NCBI RefSeq assembly: GCF_040362765.1
Contig: NZ_BAABWK010000002.1
Span: 1 to 64,000 of the forward strand
Reading direction: 5' to 3'
From: Pyruvatibacter sp. HU-CL02332
Lineage (GTDB): Bacteria; Pseudomonadota; Alphaproteobacteria; CGMCC-115125
DNA: 64,000 nt
Below are positions 19,703-28,359 of the stretch, piece after piece. Within the stretch, counting starts at the first letter, position 1. Each line of letters begins with the position of its first letter. Made by a program: the position numbers and the translations under genes. Under the pieces are notes generated by a model that had not been told where the DNA came from, searched no databases, and saw only the letters and a program-made list of their open reading frames with translations.

Positions 19703-20473
19703 ATGAGTGATACGGATAAACCTACCTTCGTCGCGACATATGATCCTGAGGGAGAGCGCGACGCACGGCTGTCCAAGCGGTTTTACAAGGTGGCTGCCAG
19801 CGCAAAACGAGATGATGGGTTTGCCATTATTCTCGATGACAGAGAACTCAAGACGCCAGGCCGTACGGCGGTTCGTGTGCCCAACGCAGAGCTGGGCGAG
19901 GCTGTCGCTGCTGAGTGGGAGGCGCAGGCGTCTCATATTGATCCCTCAACCATGCCCCGGACACGCATTGTGACGACCGCCATTGATCGTGTGTCGCTGG
20001 ATAATGGACCTGCGATCGACGAGATTGTCGGTTATGCCGGTACAGATCTCGTCTGCTATCGCGCGGATGACCCCGAGGAGCTTGTCGCCTTGCAAGGGCA
20101 AGCGTGGGATCCATTGCTGGAGTGGTTTGCCGGGGCTACCGGGACCCGCCTGAAAGCAACCAGCGGCATTATTCATGTGCAGCAGGATGACGACGCACTG
20201 CGTCAGGTTGGGCTTCTTTTGAATGAAGTCGATCCGATCAGCCTGACTGCTTTGCATACTCTGGTGACACTCTCCGGCAGCGCAGTCGTTGGTCTGGCGA
20301 TGCTCAAAGGGCATCTCAATGCCAAAGACGCATATGCGGCGTCGCGCGTCGACGAAACTTTCCAGATCAAAAAATGGGGCGAAGACGAAGAAGCGGCAGA
20401 ACGTGCTGCGTTTCACAAAGTAGAGTTTGATGCCGCCGCAGAAGTTTTGCGCCTTTTAGGCAGACTCTCCTAA
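19703..20473 (+). CDS. ATP12-family F1-ATPase assembly chaperone
   Basis: The 256-residue product starts 2 bases after the HAD stop. It has the ATP12 features RFYKVA near residue 27, [21 protein letters not shown] and the phrase [15 protein letters not shown]; these match the mitochondrial and alphaproteobacterial chaperone that binds the F1 alpha subunit. Being restricted to alphaproteobacteria and mitochondria, it is a lineage marker for this window. It converges on lipB with a 4-base overlap of the ends. Confidence 0.92.
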   Translation: MSDTDKPTFVATYDPEGERDARLSKRFYKVAASAKRDDGFAIILDDRELKTPGRTAVRVPNAELGEAVAAEWEAQASHIDPSTMPRTRIVTTAIDRVSLDNGPAIDEIVGYAGTDLVCYRADDPEELVALQGQAWDPLLEWFAGATGTRLKATSGIIHVQQDDDALRQVGLLLNEVDPISLTALHTLVTLSGSAVVGLAMLKGHLNAKDAYAASRVDETFQIKKWGEDEEAAERAAFHKVEFDAAAEVLRLLGRLS

Positions 20474-21186
20474 GTCGCTTCGTCGATCGTCGGGCCAAAC
20501 ACACGTTCGAACTCGGTTCGCAGCGCCATGTCGAGGTCAGGCATGGAGGCTGTGAGGCCCATATCCTCAAAGCTCGTAACGCCATGTTGCTGGATGCCGC
20601 ACGGTACGATGCCTGAAAAATGCTCGAGGTCCGGGTCCACGTTGATGCTGATGCCATGGAAGGTGACCCAGCGGCGGACCCGCACGCCGATGGCGGCAAT
20701 CTTGTCTTCTGTTTCGAGACCACGATCCGGGCGTTTGACCCACACACCGACCCGGTCGGTGCGCACTTCGCCGCTGATGTGAAAGTGGGCGAGGGTGCCG
20801 ATGATCCAGTCCTCCAGACCTGCCACAAATGCCCGGACGTCCTGTCCGCGCGTCTTGAGGTTGAGCATGGCATAGCCGACGCGCTGACCTGGCCCGTGGT
20901 AGGTGTATTGGCCGCCACGCCCGGTCTCATAAACCGGGAACCGGTCGGGTGTCAGAAGGTCCTTGGGATCGGTACTGGTGCCGGCAGTGTAGAGGGGCGG
21001 GTGTTCCAGCAGCCAGACAAGTTCAGGCGCCTCACCGGCGGCAATGGCGGCGGCACGTGCTTCCATTTCCGCCAGTGCCACAGGGTAGGGCACCTGGTCT
21101 GGTGAAATACGCCACTCCACGTTCGCAGCGTCTGTATAGAGCCGGGCTACGGGTGCGCGGGCGGATATGTCTTCGGAAACGCTCAT
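20470..21186 (-). CDS. lipB: Lipoyl(octanoyl) transferase
   Basis: LipB moves octanoate from acyl carrier protein to lipoyl domains. The 238-residue product has [30 protein letters not shown] near residue 90, the catalytic Lys region [18 protein letters not shown] and the acyl-accepting Cys in SGIVPCGI. Length is normal. It faces the atp12 gene tail to tail and the FliN-domain gene head to head. Confidence 0.96.
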   Translation of the reverse strand: MSVSEDISARAPVARLYTDAANVEWRISPDQVPYPVALAEMEARAAAIAAGEAPELVWLLEHPPLYTAGTSTDPKDLLTPDRFPVYETGRGGQYTYHGPGQRVGYAMLNLKTRGQDVRAFVAGLEDWIIGTLAHFHISGEVRTDRVGVWVKRPDRGLETEDKIAAIGVRVRRWVTFHGISINVDPDLEHFSGIVPCGIQQHGVTSFEDMGLTASMPDLDMALRTEFERVFGPTIDEAT

Positions 21187-21296
21187 GAGGGTCTCTATAT
21201 CATTATTCGCGTTTACGTATGGGTAACCCTGTTTTGCGAGGTTGGGGAACCGGATCGCCCGATGAAGGGCTTGATCATGCAGTCGGGACCCGACCT

Positions 21297-21533
21297 ATGA
21301 GCGCCATTGAAAAAGTTGATGTTGAGATTTCCGTTGTTCTCGGCAAGGCGACCATGCCTATCCATCAGCTCCTGAAAATGGGCCGTGGGGCTGTGATTGA
21401 GCTGGATGCGGGAGAAACTGAGGAAGTCTGGCTCCTGGCCAACAATCAGCCCATCGCACGCGGCGAAATCGTCGTTCAAGGCGACCATGTGGGCGTTTCC
21501 ATCACAGAAGTCCTGCAGCAGCACACTTTCTGA
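21297..21533 (+). CDS. Short orphan FliN/SpoA-domain protein
   Basis: A 78-residue protein that is almost nothing but a SpoA (FliN C-terminal) domain: VDVEISVVLGKATMPIHQLL, GRGAVIELD, PIARGEIVV. FliN forms the flagellar C-ring switch with FliM and FliG. I start it at ATG 21297; an in-frame ATG at 21219 would add 26 residues without family resemblance. No other flagellar gene is in the window. It could be the flagellar FliN of the cell or a degenerate paralogue. Confidence 0.8.
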   Translation: MSAIEKVDVEISVVLGKATMPIHQLLKMGRGAVIELDAGETEEVWLLANNQPIARGEIVVQGDHVGVSITEVLQQHTF

Positions 21534-21662
21534 TCCAGAGTATGCCTGCATCACACAAATAACGCATGATTAGTGTGGTTTGTTGTATTTCACGCCTTTT
21601 ACTTGAACAAAGTGCGGTTACCCCTTAACTCTTGGTCAATAGGCCGCTTCCTCCTGATTGGA

Positions 21663-21689
21663 TTGGGCGGAAATCAGCCATTCCGCCAA
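21663..21689 (+). repeat. Inverted repeat before the siroheme-synthase-like gene
   Basis: GGCGGAA (21666-21672) pairs with TTCCGCC (21681-21687) over an 8-base loop, and the stem extends to TTG/CAA with one bulged G. It ends 24 bases before ATG 21713, so it lies in the leader or promoter of the cys genes. It could be an operator or an RNA hairpin. Confidence 0.4.
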
Positions 21690-21712
21690 GTGTTTTGTTG
21701 GGTAGCCTTTGC

Positions 21713-22273
21713 ATGTTTCCCGTTTCGCTAGATTTGGACCTGCTGAAGGTAGCTGTCGCTGGGAGCGGTGCTGCCGCCCGTCAGCGTATCCGGCTGTTGA
21801 CGGAAGCTGGTGCAGGCGATTTCAGCGTGTATGCGCCCAATGCTGACGCAGAGATGGTGGAAGCGGCTGGCGCCCGGTTGGTGAACCATCTGCCGGACGA
21901 CAGTGATCTGGACGCTTTGGACGTCTTGTTCATAGCCGACCTCGCGGAAGCAGATGAAACACGGCTGGCGGCAGCTGCGCGCTCCCGGAAGGTGCTGGTC
22001 AATACCGAGGATGTTCGGCCGCTGTGCGATTTTCATGTCCCGGCCATGGTGCGGCGGGGAGACCTGCTTCTGGCGATCTCCACCGGTGGCGCATCTCCGG
22101 GACTTGCACGTCGTCTGAAGGCACATCTGGGTCAGGCATTCGGTGAAGAGTGGGCTGACCACATAAATGAAATTGCGAGCGCCCGAACGCGCTGGCGCGA
22201 AGAGGGGGTGCCTCTGCCTGAACTGGGCAAGCGCACCAATGCTCTTATTGATGAGAAAGGCTGGCTGTCATGA
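21713..22273 (+). CDS. Siroheme synthase N-terminal-like protein (precorrin-2 dehydrogenase/ferrochelatase)
   Basis: The 186-residue product begins MFPVSLDLDLLKVAVAGSG and follows the CysG N-terminal/Met8 plan: an NAD-binding Rossmann part, then LLLAISTGGASPGLARRLK, the typical dimerisation-domain motif. This enzyme oxidises precorrin-2 and inserts iron to make siroheme for sulfite or nitrite reductase. ATG 21713 was chosen over the upstream in-frame TTG because homology starts there. The glycine-rich loop is GSGAAARQR rather than GGGxVAxRK, a small deviation. Overlaps cysH by 4 bases. Confidence 0.85.
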   Translation: MFPVSLDLDLLKVAVAGSGAAARQRIRLLTEAGAGDFSVYAPNADAEMVEAAGARLVNHLPDDSDLDALDVLFIADLAEADETRLAAAARSRKVLVNTEDVRPLCDFHVPAMVRRGDLLLAISTGGASPGLARRLKAHLGQAFGEEWADHINEIASARTRWREEGVPLPELGKRTNALIDEKGWLS

Positions 22274-23067
22274 CCGCATTGCAGGCCACCACGACAGAAC
22301 AGGCAACGCCTGTGCAACGTCAGGCAATGGATTCTGAAACCGTTACGTCTGCACGATTGGAACAGCTGCGCCGTGACTTTGGTCACCTGGAAGGTGCTGA
22401 GTTGCTGGATGCCATGGTGCACAAGGCGTTCCCGGACAAGATCGCCATGGTTTCGTCCTTCGGGTCGGAAGCTGTCGTGCTCTTGCACTTGCTCTCAGAA
22501 GTAAACCCGACGGTGCCGGTGCTGTTTCTGAATACCGGTAAGCTATTTGGCGAAACGCTGCGCTATCGCGACCGGCTGCAGGACAAGCTCGGTTTGACGG
22601 ATGTTCGGTCGCTTGGCCCGGATCCCCGCGTGGAAGCTATCTCTGACCCTGCCGGCGATCTGTGGGCCCGAGATGCGGATGGCTGCTGCCATTTCCGCAA
22701 GGTGCTACCGCTGGCACATGGTCTGAAAAATTTCGAAGCGTCGATCACCGGACGCAAACAGTTTCAGACGGGCGCACGCGCCGGCATGCCCACAATTGAG
22801 CAGGAGGCGAACGCGGACGGTACGCCTGGAAGGTTCAAGATCAATCCGCTGGCGAACTGGAACCTCGATGACCTCAAGACCTACATCGAGGATCACAAGC
22901 TGCCACGGCATCCGCTGGTGAAGGATGGATACCTCTCAATCGGCTGCATGCCGTGCACGGACCGTGTGAAAGAGGGCGATGATTACCGCTCTGGCCGGTG
23001 GGCTGGAACCGACAAGGATGAGTGCGGAATCCATGTGCCAGGCCTCGTCGACGGCGACGGCATTTAG
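22270..23067 (+). CDS. cysH: Phosphoadenylyl/adenylyl-sulfate reductase
   Basis: The 265-residue product reduces activated sulfate to sulfite. It has the PP-motif-like SSFGSEAVVLLHLL near residue 59 and two Cys pairs, CCHFRKVLPL and GCMPCT, which bind a 4Fe-4S cluster; this marks the APS-type enzyme rather than the cluster-free PAPS type. It is coupled to the siroheme gene (ATGA). The usual alphaproteobacterial partners cysI, DUF2849 and DUF934 are not next to it. A stem-loop (23095-23102 with 23107-23114) follows the stop. Confidence 0.93.
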   Translation: MTALQATTTEQATPVQRQAMDSETVTSARLEQLRRDFGHLEGAELLDAMVHKAFPDKIAMVSSFGSEAVVLLHLLSEVNPTVPVLFLNTGKLFGETLRYRDRLQDKLGLTDVRSLGPDPRVEAISDPAGDLWARDADGCCHFRKVLPLAHGLKNFEASITGRKQFQTGARAGMPTIEQEANADGTPGRFKINPLANWNLDDLKTYIEDHKLPRHPLVKDGYLSIGCMPCTDRVKEGDDYRSGRWAGTDKDECGIHVPGLVDGDGI

Positions 23068-23199
23068 GAACCCGGCCTGGGCTAGATCGAACCTCTGATC
23101 TGTGTCCAGATCAGGGCCTTGTGTTGGGCCCGGCAGTTTGCTACACGGCGGTCCCTGCTTTGTTTGGCCGCTTCTGGCGGCATTTGCAGGTTCTACCGT

Positions 23200-23286
23200 G
23201 CGGTCGTGGCGGAATTGGTAGACGCGCAGCGTTGAGGTCGCTGTGGGGTAAAACCCGTGGAAGTTCGAGTCTTCTCGACCGCACCA
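23200..23286 (+). tRNA. tRNA-Leu (anticodon GAG)
   Basis: An 87-base class II tRNA with encoded CCA. The acceptor arms are GCGGTCG (23200-23206) and CGACCGC (23276-23282), with A as discriminator at 23283. The anticodon stem CAGCG/CGCTG encloses the loop TTGAGGT, giving GAG at 23234-23236. A long variable arm follows, then the T-arm with TTCGAGT. CCA is at 23284-23286. A T-rich run (23287-23300) directly after the CCA may end the transcript. Confidence 0.97.
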
Positions 23287-23318
23287 TTTTTCTTCTTTTT
23301 CATGCATTTATGCCTGCT

Positions 23319-23465
23319 CACCGGCATTGCCGGTGGACAGCAGCCCTGCGGCTGCACATCTTTGTGTCATTGGTCCCCAATGGCCGATTTGGGCTGGTTA
23401 CTTGCCAGCGGTTCAGTTAGCAAAAGCATAGGCTGGACGGCTTTCGGGTTGGCCCCGATAGCCTG
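23319..23465 (+). promoter_or_regulatory. Hairpin-rich leader in front of mgtE
   Basis: Three consecutive hairpins are visible: CACCGG/CCGGTG (23319-23335), GCAGCC/GGCTGC (23340-23355) and CATTGG/CCAATG (23368-23382). A fourth, AGGCT/AGCCT (23430-23434 with 23460-23464), closes 9 bases before the mgtE GTG. Such a series before a magnesium transporter suggests a cis-acting RNA. I do not recognise a known Mg2+ riboswitch class. Confidence 0.4.
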
Positions 23466-23473
23466 ACCTTGAG

Positions 23474-24886
23474 GTGGAGAAGGCGCTGAACGATATCGCA
23501 CCAGATCTGAACCGGGCTTCTGACCCGGACCCCATTGCAGACGATGAGATCGGCCTGTCGCCGGACTTCGTGCGCAATGTGGTCGACCGGATTGATGCGG
23601 GCGATGCGCCATCTGTGCGCGCTGCCGCTGATGGTCTTCATCCCTCAGACGTTGCGGAGCTTCTGGAGCTTTTGCGACCAGATGAGCGTCGCACGCTTGT
23701 TGCGATTCTGGGGCCTGACCTCGACATAGCCGCGTTGTCTGAACTGGACGAGGGGCTGCGTGACGAAGTTCTGGACTATATCGGTCCAGGGCGCGTTGCC
23801 GAAGCACTGGCTGATCTGGATACGGATGATGCGGTCTATCTGCTTGAGGACATGGACGAGTCCGAGCAGAAGGCCTTGCTCTCACGCATGCCCGACGAAG
23901 ACCGCGCGCAGATTGAGCGGTCACTCGAATATGAAGAAGACAGTGCCGGCCGTCTTATGCAGCGCGACATTGTCGTGGTGCCGCCGCACTGGAATGTCGG
24001 TCAGGTGATTGACCATCTGCGCGAAGCGGATGACCTGCCTGAAACCTTCTTTGAAATTTTCGTTGTCGATGAAATGTACCACGCCATTGGCACGGTTCCC
24101 CTGTCGCGATTGATGCGAACAAAGCGCCCGGTGCCGATCCAGGACATCATGGATGTGGAGCAAACGCTTATTCCTGCTGACATGGATCAGGAAGAAGTTG
24201 CTCACCAGTTTGAGAAATACAATCTGGTTTCCGCCGCCGTTGTGGATGAAGACGACCGGCTGGTCGGTATGGTCACCGTTGATGACGTCGTTGAGGTCAT
24301 TCAGGAAGAAGCAGGTGAAGACCTGCGCCGTCTTGCAGGTGTTGGTGACGAAGCTCTGACGGATACCGTCATCAAGACAGCGCGCAGTCGTTTTCCGTGG
24401 TTGTTTGCCAACCTGTTCACTGCGGCCATAGCTGCAATCGTGATTTCTGCGTTCGGCGTAAGCATCGAGAAGATGGTGACGTTGGCCATCCTGATGCCTG
24501 TGGTCGCTGCTCTTGCCGGGAATGCAGGGACACAGACCATGACGGTGACCGTGCGGGCCATGGCGACCCGGGACCTGGTGGATTTTAACGTTGGCCGGGT
24601 GATTTCACGTGAGGTTCTTGTTGCCTTCATCAACGGCTTTATTTTTGCCGTACTTATGGGGCTGGGTGTGGGCGTGATATTTGGTGACTGGGAACTAAGC
24701 GGTGTTATCGCGGTTTCCATGGTCATCACACTGGGGTTTGCCGGTCTGTCAGGTATCCTCATTCCGCTAGCGTTGGACAGGGCAGGGGCTGACCCTGCCA
24801 TCTCATCCAGTGTTTTTCTGATCGCGCTGACAGACGCGGTTTCATTTCTTGCATTTCTTGGATTGGCCACATGGTTGCTGCTTTGA
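23474..24886 (+). CDS. mgtE: Magnesium transporter MgtE
   Basis: The 470-residue product has the MgtE N domain of charged helical repeats (about residues 35-145), two CBS domains (about 150-270) that sense Mg2+, and five C-terminal membrane helices with the pore motifs around LAGNAGTQTMTVTVRA near residue 350. It is the Mg2+-gated channel for Mg2+ uptake. The GTG start at 23474 lacks a clear ribosome-binding site but no better start precedes the N domain. The end overlaps the Kelch gene by 16 bases. Confidence 0.95.
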   Translation: MEKALNDIAPDLNRASDPDPIADDEIGLSPDFVRNVVDRIDAGDAPSVRAAADGLHPSDVAELLELLRPDERRTLVAILGPDLDIAALSELDEGLRDEVLDYIGPGRVAEALADLDTDDAVYLLEDMDESEQKALLSRMPDEDRAQIERSLEYEEDSAGRLMQRDIVVVPPHWNVGQVIDHLREADDLPETFFEIFVVDEMYHAIGTVPLSRLMRTKRPVPIQDIMDVEQTLIPADMDQEEVAHQFEKYNLVSAAVVDEDDRLVGMVTVDDVVEVIQEEAGEDLRRLAGVGDEALTDTVIKTARSRFPWLFANLFTAAIAAIVISAFGVSIEKMVTLAILMPVVAALAGNAGTQTMTVTVRAMATRDLVDFNVGRVISREVLVAFINGFIFAVLMGLGVGVIFGDWELSGVIAVSMVITLGFAGLSGILIPLALDRAGADPAISSSVFLIALTDAVSFLAFLGLATWLLL

Positions 24887-25833
24887 CGAAGCTTCGTTCC
24901 ACATTCCTGGGAGGCGTCCTGTTCGGCGCTATGTTTACGGTAGTGCCTGCTGCGGCGGGCAGCTGGAGTGAAGGGGCGCCCATCGGTGAAGCTCGGGCTT
25001 TTGGCGCGGCCGCAGCACAGGGTGAGACGATTTATGTGGCCGGTGGCGCGGGCCTCAAGGAACCTGTCGCGGATTTTGCAGCATATGACGTCCTGGGTGA
25101 TATCTGGCGTCCGCTGCCCACCATGCCGATTGGCCGCCAGGGTTTTGGCATGGCAACCGCCCTTGATGGCGGTGTCTATGTAGCCGGCGGGTATGCAGGT
25201 GAGGATTTCGACACGCCCTCATCCGAGCTTTGGCGCTACGACATGGCCAACGCCGTGTGGGTTAGGATGGCCGACATGCCTGCAGGACGTGCCCGTCATG
25301 GCATGGCATCGCTCGACGGCAAGCTGTATGTGGTCGGCGGCGAAGGTCCAAATGCGTCGCGTGTTTTTGTATATGACACCTTTCAGGCTGCATGGTCAGA
25401 ATTGGGTGCGGACCTTCCAGCACCCCGCAAGGACTTGGGCGTGGTCGCCGCTGCAGGCAAAATTTACGCTTTGGGTGGACGGACCGGTAATGGCGTGACC
25501 GCGCAGGTTCATGTGCTGGATGTAGAGGCCGCCAGGTGGCGTCAGGGCAGTGCACTGCCGTCGCCACGTGCAGATGCCGCTGTAGGTGTGGTCGCGGGCC
25601 AAATCCACCTGGCCGGTGGACGGTCAAATGATCCCATGAGGACATTTTCAGAGCACTATGTGCTCGACGCATCTGGTGGCGGATGGCGTAAGGCTGAACC
25701 GCTGCCACTGCCGCGTCTGGGTGCTGCATCTGCCGGTTCTGGCGGGGCATTTGTCATTGTCGGGGGATCCGGCGGCGCAGGTGTCTTTTCCCTCTTCACC
25801 ACCAGCGATGTGGTCGATATCTACAAGCCATAA
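24871..25833 (+). CDS. Secreted Kelch-repeat beta-propeller protein
   Basis: The 320-residue product has a signal peptide (hydrophobic residues about 10-27, cleavage near PAAAGS). Five to six Kelch repeats follow, recognisable from repeated GG doublets after a beta strand (IYVAGG, VYVAGG, LYVVGG, IYALGG, IHLAGG, FVIVGG) and W in the next strand. It is probably a periplasmic or surface propeller; ligand unknown. It starts inside the end of mgtE and overlaps the next gene by one base (TAATG), so the three genes are likely co-translated. Confidence 0.88.
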   Translation: MVAALTKLRSTFLGGVLFGAMFTVVPAAAGSWSEGAPIGEARAFGAAAAQGETIYVAGGAGLKEPVADFAAYDVLGDIWRPLPTMPIGRQGFGMATALDGGVYVAGGYAGEDFDTPSSELWRYDMANAVWVRMADMPAGRARHGMASLDGKLYVVGGEGPNASRVFVYDTFQAAWSELGADLPAPRKDLGVVAAAGKIYALGGRTGNGVTAQVHVLDVEAARWRQGSALPSPRADAAVGVVAGQIHLAGGRSNDPMRTFSEHYVLDASGGGWRKAEPLPLPRLGAASAGSGGAFVIVGGSGGAGVFSLFTTSDVVDIYKP

Positions 25834-26441
25834 TGACTGATCATGTGATTCATCGTGCCGGGCCGGATGATGCCCGCCTTGTTGGACGTCTCATTGGCGA
25901 AGCATTCGCTGACGATCCAATATCCCTGTGGATACTCCAGAAGCCTGAACTCATCACCCGGATCATGACCCGGCTGGCCACGCATGTTTACGTCCCGGAC
26001 GGGTTTGCCGAGTATCTGGACAATCAGCTTGGCGCGACCATGTGGATGCCGCCAGGCGGACATGGACAGCTTGCCGGGTTTCAAAGTCTGGCTGCCTTGT
26101 TTGACATGATGGTCTGCGGTGTTCCGTCCGCCCTTGGACGCAGCAGTACCTTTGGCTCCGTCATGCACAAGGTCACGCCGAAGGAGCCACACTTCTACCT
26201 CTTTACGATTGGCGTTGTCCCTGAGGGGCAGGGTAAGGGACTTGGCGGGGCTTTGCTGCGATCGGGGCTTGCCCAGGCGGATCGGGCCAGCATGCCGACC
26301 TATCTGGAATCGAGCAAGGCAGACAACATACCCATCTATCAGCGCTATGGTTTTGAGCTACGCGATGTACCGGCGGGCCTCCCGGAAGGGTGTCCGCCGA
26401 TCTATCCCATGTGGCGCCCTGTCAAAGGCGGGGCTGGCTAG
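25833..26441 (+). CDS. GNAT-family N-acetyltransferase
   Basis: The 202-residue product has the GNAT core with the acetyl-CoA loop FTIGVVPEGQGKGLGGAL near residue 128 and the ESSKADNIPIYQRYGFELR end, typical of acyltransferases acting on small molecules. The substrate is not known. Its start overlaps the Kelch stop; its end overlaps the convergent Nudix gene by 4 bases. Confidence 0.88.
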   Translation: MTDHVIHRAGPDDARLVGRLIGEAFADDPISLWILQKPELITRIMTRLATHVYVPDGFAEYLDNQLGATMWMPPGGHGQLAGFQSLAALFDMMVCGVPSALGRSSTFGSVMHKVTPKEPHFYLFTIGVVPEGQGKGLGGALLRSGLAQADRASMPTYLESSKADNIPIYQRYGFELRDVPAGLPEGCPPIYPMWRPVKGGAG

Positions 26442-27052
26442 AGCGCACTTCTAAAATCTTCGAGTGTCGGCTCGGTCATGATCTTGTGTCGGGCCGACAG
26501 CATGATTCCGGCGTGAGCAATGGCGATGTCTGTGCTGCCATCGGCAAACACCCGAAAGGCCTCTTTCAGAGGCATTGTGATGACTTCCAGATCTTCATCG
26601 TCTTCCAGTGCCTGCTCATGGGCTTTGACGGCGCCAATTCCAAGATACGGATAGGCCATCTGGCGGAAGCGGCCGGGGTAGGGGTGTATGGGCGGCAATG
26701 GGAACACACGCTCGGCCGAATATCCCGTCTCCTCGCGCAGCTCACGGGCAACCGCATGCTCCGTATTCGGATCATCGTCGTCAATGATTCCGCCGGGCAG
26801 TTCCAGCATCACCCGCTGTGAGCCATGTCGGTAGTTTCGGACCAGGACAGCCTGATGGTCCATTGTGATGGCCAGCATTGCAGCCCAGTTTGGCAGGTCG
26901 AAGACGTGATAGGGGTCGACGATGGCACCGCGCATGGTTTCGCAACGTTGCTGACGGGCGCGGATGTAGGGTGTTTCAAAAACGATTTCTTCTGAATGGA
27001 CTTTCCATGCACCGGGCTTGGACGGGGGCTTGATGGAATTGGAAGAACTCAT
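26438..27052 (-). CDS. Nudix hydrolase, ADP-ribose-pyrophosphatase-like
   Basis: The 204-residue product begins MSSSNSIKPPSKPG at ATG 27052, which overlaps the end of the upstream aminopeptidase gene (ATGA). The Nudix box runs LPGGIIDDDDPNTEHAV then ARELREETGYSAE, with one extra residue between the GG and the RE compared with the consensus. The N-terminal part (YIRARQQRCE, YRHGSQRVMLELPGG) resembles NudF/ADPRase enzymes that cleave nucleoside diphosphate sugars. Substrate not proven. Confidence 0.88.
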   Translation of the reverse strand: MSSSNSIKPPSKPGAWKVHSEEIVFETPYIRARQQRCETMRGAIVDPYHVFDLPNWAAMLAITMDHQAVLVRNYRHGSQRVMLELPGGIIDDDDPNTEHAVARELREETGYSAERVFPLPPIHPYPGRFRQMAYPYLGIGAVKAHEQALEDDEDLEVITMPLKEAFRVFADGSTDIAIAHAGIMLSARHKIMTEPTLEDFRSAL

Positions 27053-28017
27053 GGGATGTCTTTCAGAATATGTGGGTTGAGGGCGGCCAGCAGGGCTTGC
27101 GTGTTGGACGGGTCGCGCCACGTATGGCCTGCATCCGGCACCACGGTCAGACTTGTATGTGGAACGGCACGCGCAAAATCAAATGCTGTTTGGGGTGGGC
27201 ACACGATGTCGTAACGCGATGTCACCAGATCGATTTGGATTTCAGCAAGTGTCTCTGCGGCCTGCTTCAGAATGCTGTCGCCGTCGATAAAGCCGTGATG
27301 GCGAAAGTAGTGGTTTTCGATCAGGGAGTGCGCCAGCACGAAGTCCGGATCTGCAAGTTCGGCAGACATGCGTGTTGTGTCGACCACCAACCGCGACACG
27401 GCTTTTTCCAGAGCTGTCCACCTGTGCAGGGCATCAAGGCGTTTTGCATTGTCGGCGTCCGCAAACAGGTCTGCGTAGGCTGCGATGGGGTTTTGGTGTT
27501 GCGGCGGTGTGAGTGGCTTCAGGAAGTCCGCAAAGACATCGGGGAACAGGGCTGCGGCAATGCCGTTTGGATAGTAGAGCGCTTCGAGTTCGCTTTGGCG
27601 TGCCAGAAACAATCCATAGAGGATCATATGCGTCACGCGATCGGGGTGAGCCATGGCTGCTGCTACCGCCAGAGTGGCGCCCCATGAGCCGCCAAAGAGC
27701 ACCCAGCGTTCGATGTTCAGATGGATGCGGAGCCGCTCAATGTCTTGGATCAGGTGCGGGGTGGTGTTGGCCGCGAGGTTCCCGTGGGGGCGTGACCGTC
27801 CAGCGCCTCGCTGATCGGCAAGGATGATGCGATAGCGGGTTGGATCAATGAGCTGGGTGATGTCGGTGGAGAATCCGCTGCCCGGCCCACCGTGCAGGTA
27901 CATGAGCGGAATGCCTGAGGGATTGCCACATTCTTCGTAGTAGATTTCATGGCCATCCTCTGGCGGGAGGAAGCCACTGGCGTAGGCATTGCTTTTGGGA
28001 AAGAGGGGCAGGGCCAT
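27049..28017 (-). CDS. pip: Prolyl aminopeptidase (proline iminopeptidase)
   Basis: A 322-residue alpha/beta-hydrolase of peptidase family S33 that removes N-terminal proline. Visible features: the oxyanion motif HGGPGSG near residue 43, DQRGAGRS, the nucleophile elbow GGSWGATLA near residue 110, and the late His in PDAGHTWRDPS. Length matches Pip. It is followed by the overlapping Nudix gene. Confidence 0.94.
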   Translation of the reverse strand: MALPLFPKSNAYASGFLPPEDGHEIYYEECGNPSGIPLMYLHGGPGSGFSTDITQLIDPTRYRIILADQRGAGRSRPHGNLAANTTPHLIQDIERLRIHLNIERWVLFGGSWGATLAVAAAMAHPDRVTHMILYGLFLARQSELEALYYPNGIAAALFPDVFADFLKPLTPPQHQNPIAAYADLFADADNAKRLDALHRWTALEKAVSRLVVDTTRMSAELADPDFVLAHSLIENHYFRHHGFIDGDSILKQAAETLAEIQIDLVTSRYDIVCPPQTAFDFARAVPHTSLTVVPDAGHTWRDPSNTQALLAALNPHILKDIP

Positions 28018-28072
28018 GTGAACCTGTCGCGTGGTTGTGGTTCATGCCGCCGCTGTGCAGCAGATACGAATA

Positions 28073-28101
28073 CGGCCCGGACGCTGGAAGCGTCCGGGCC
28101 G
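28073..28101 (-). terminator. Strong hairpin between the cold-shock gene and pip
   Basis: A perfect 13-bp stem (28073-28085 with 28089-28101) and 3-base loop lie 32 bases after the cold-shock stop. On the minus strand the sequence after the stem is only moderately T-rich (TATTCGTATC), so termination would depend mainly on the GC-rich stem. It likely separates csp transcription from pip. Confidence 0.7.
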
Positions 28102-28132
28102 CGAATTCGTCAAATCCTGGAGTGGAGGCTAA

Positions 28133-28339
28133 TTAGCCAACAACTTTCAGGTTTTCGGCAGACATCTTGCCGTTGCGGCCTTCCTGGAGTTCAAACTCCA
28201 CGACCTGGCCTTCGTCAAGGCTTGCCAGTCCGGCAGCCTGAACAGCTGTGATGTGCACGAAGGCGTCTTTGCCGCCATCATCGGGCTGTACGAAACCGTA
28301 GCCCTTTTTCATGTCGAACCACTTAACGGTTCCCTGCAT
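28133..28339 (-). CDS. Cold-shock-domain protein (CspA family)
   Basis: A 68-residue single OB-fold protein: MQGTVKWFDMKKGYGFVQPD carries RNP1 (KGYGFV) and DAFVHI carries RNP2. It binds single-stranded RNA and DNA as an RNA chaperone. The ribosome-binding site AAGGA is at 28348-28352. The leader is structured (see separate entry). Whether it is cold induced cannot be told. Confidence 0.95.
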   Translation of the reverse strand: MQGTVKWFDMKKGYGFVQPDDGGKDAFVHITAVQAAGLASLDEGQVVEFELQEGRNGKMSAENLKVVG

Positions 28340-28359
28340 CTTGATAGTCCTTCAATTCC

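Noticed and set aside
23095-23114. Intrinsic terminator after cysH
   Set aside because: The 8-bp stem-loop is real, but no T-run follows, so it is mentioned with cysH only.
27070-27687. A 205-codon plus-strand frame antisense to pip
   Set aside because: The peptide is Cys/His-rich with no family resemblance, and pip on the other strand is certain.
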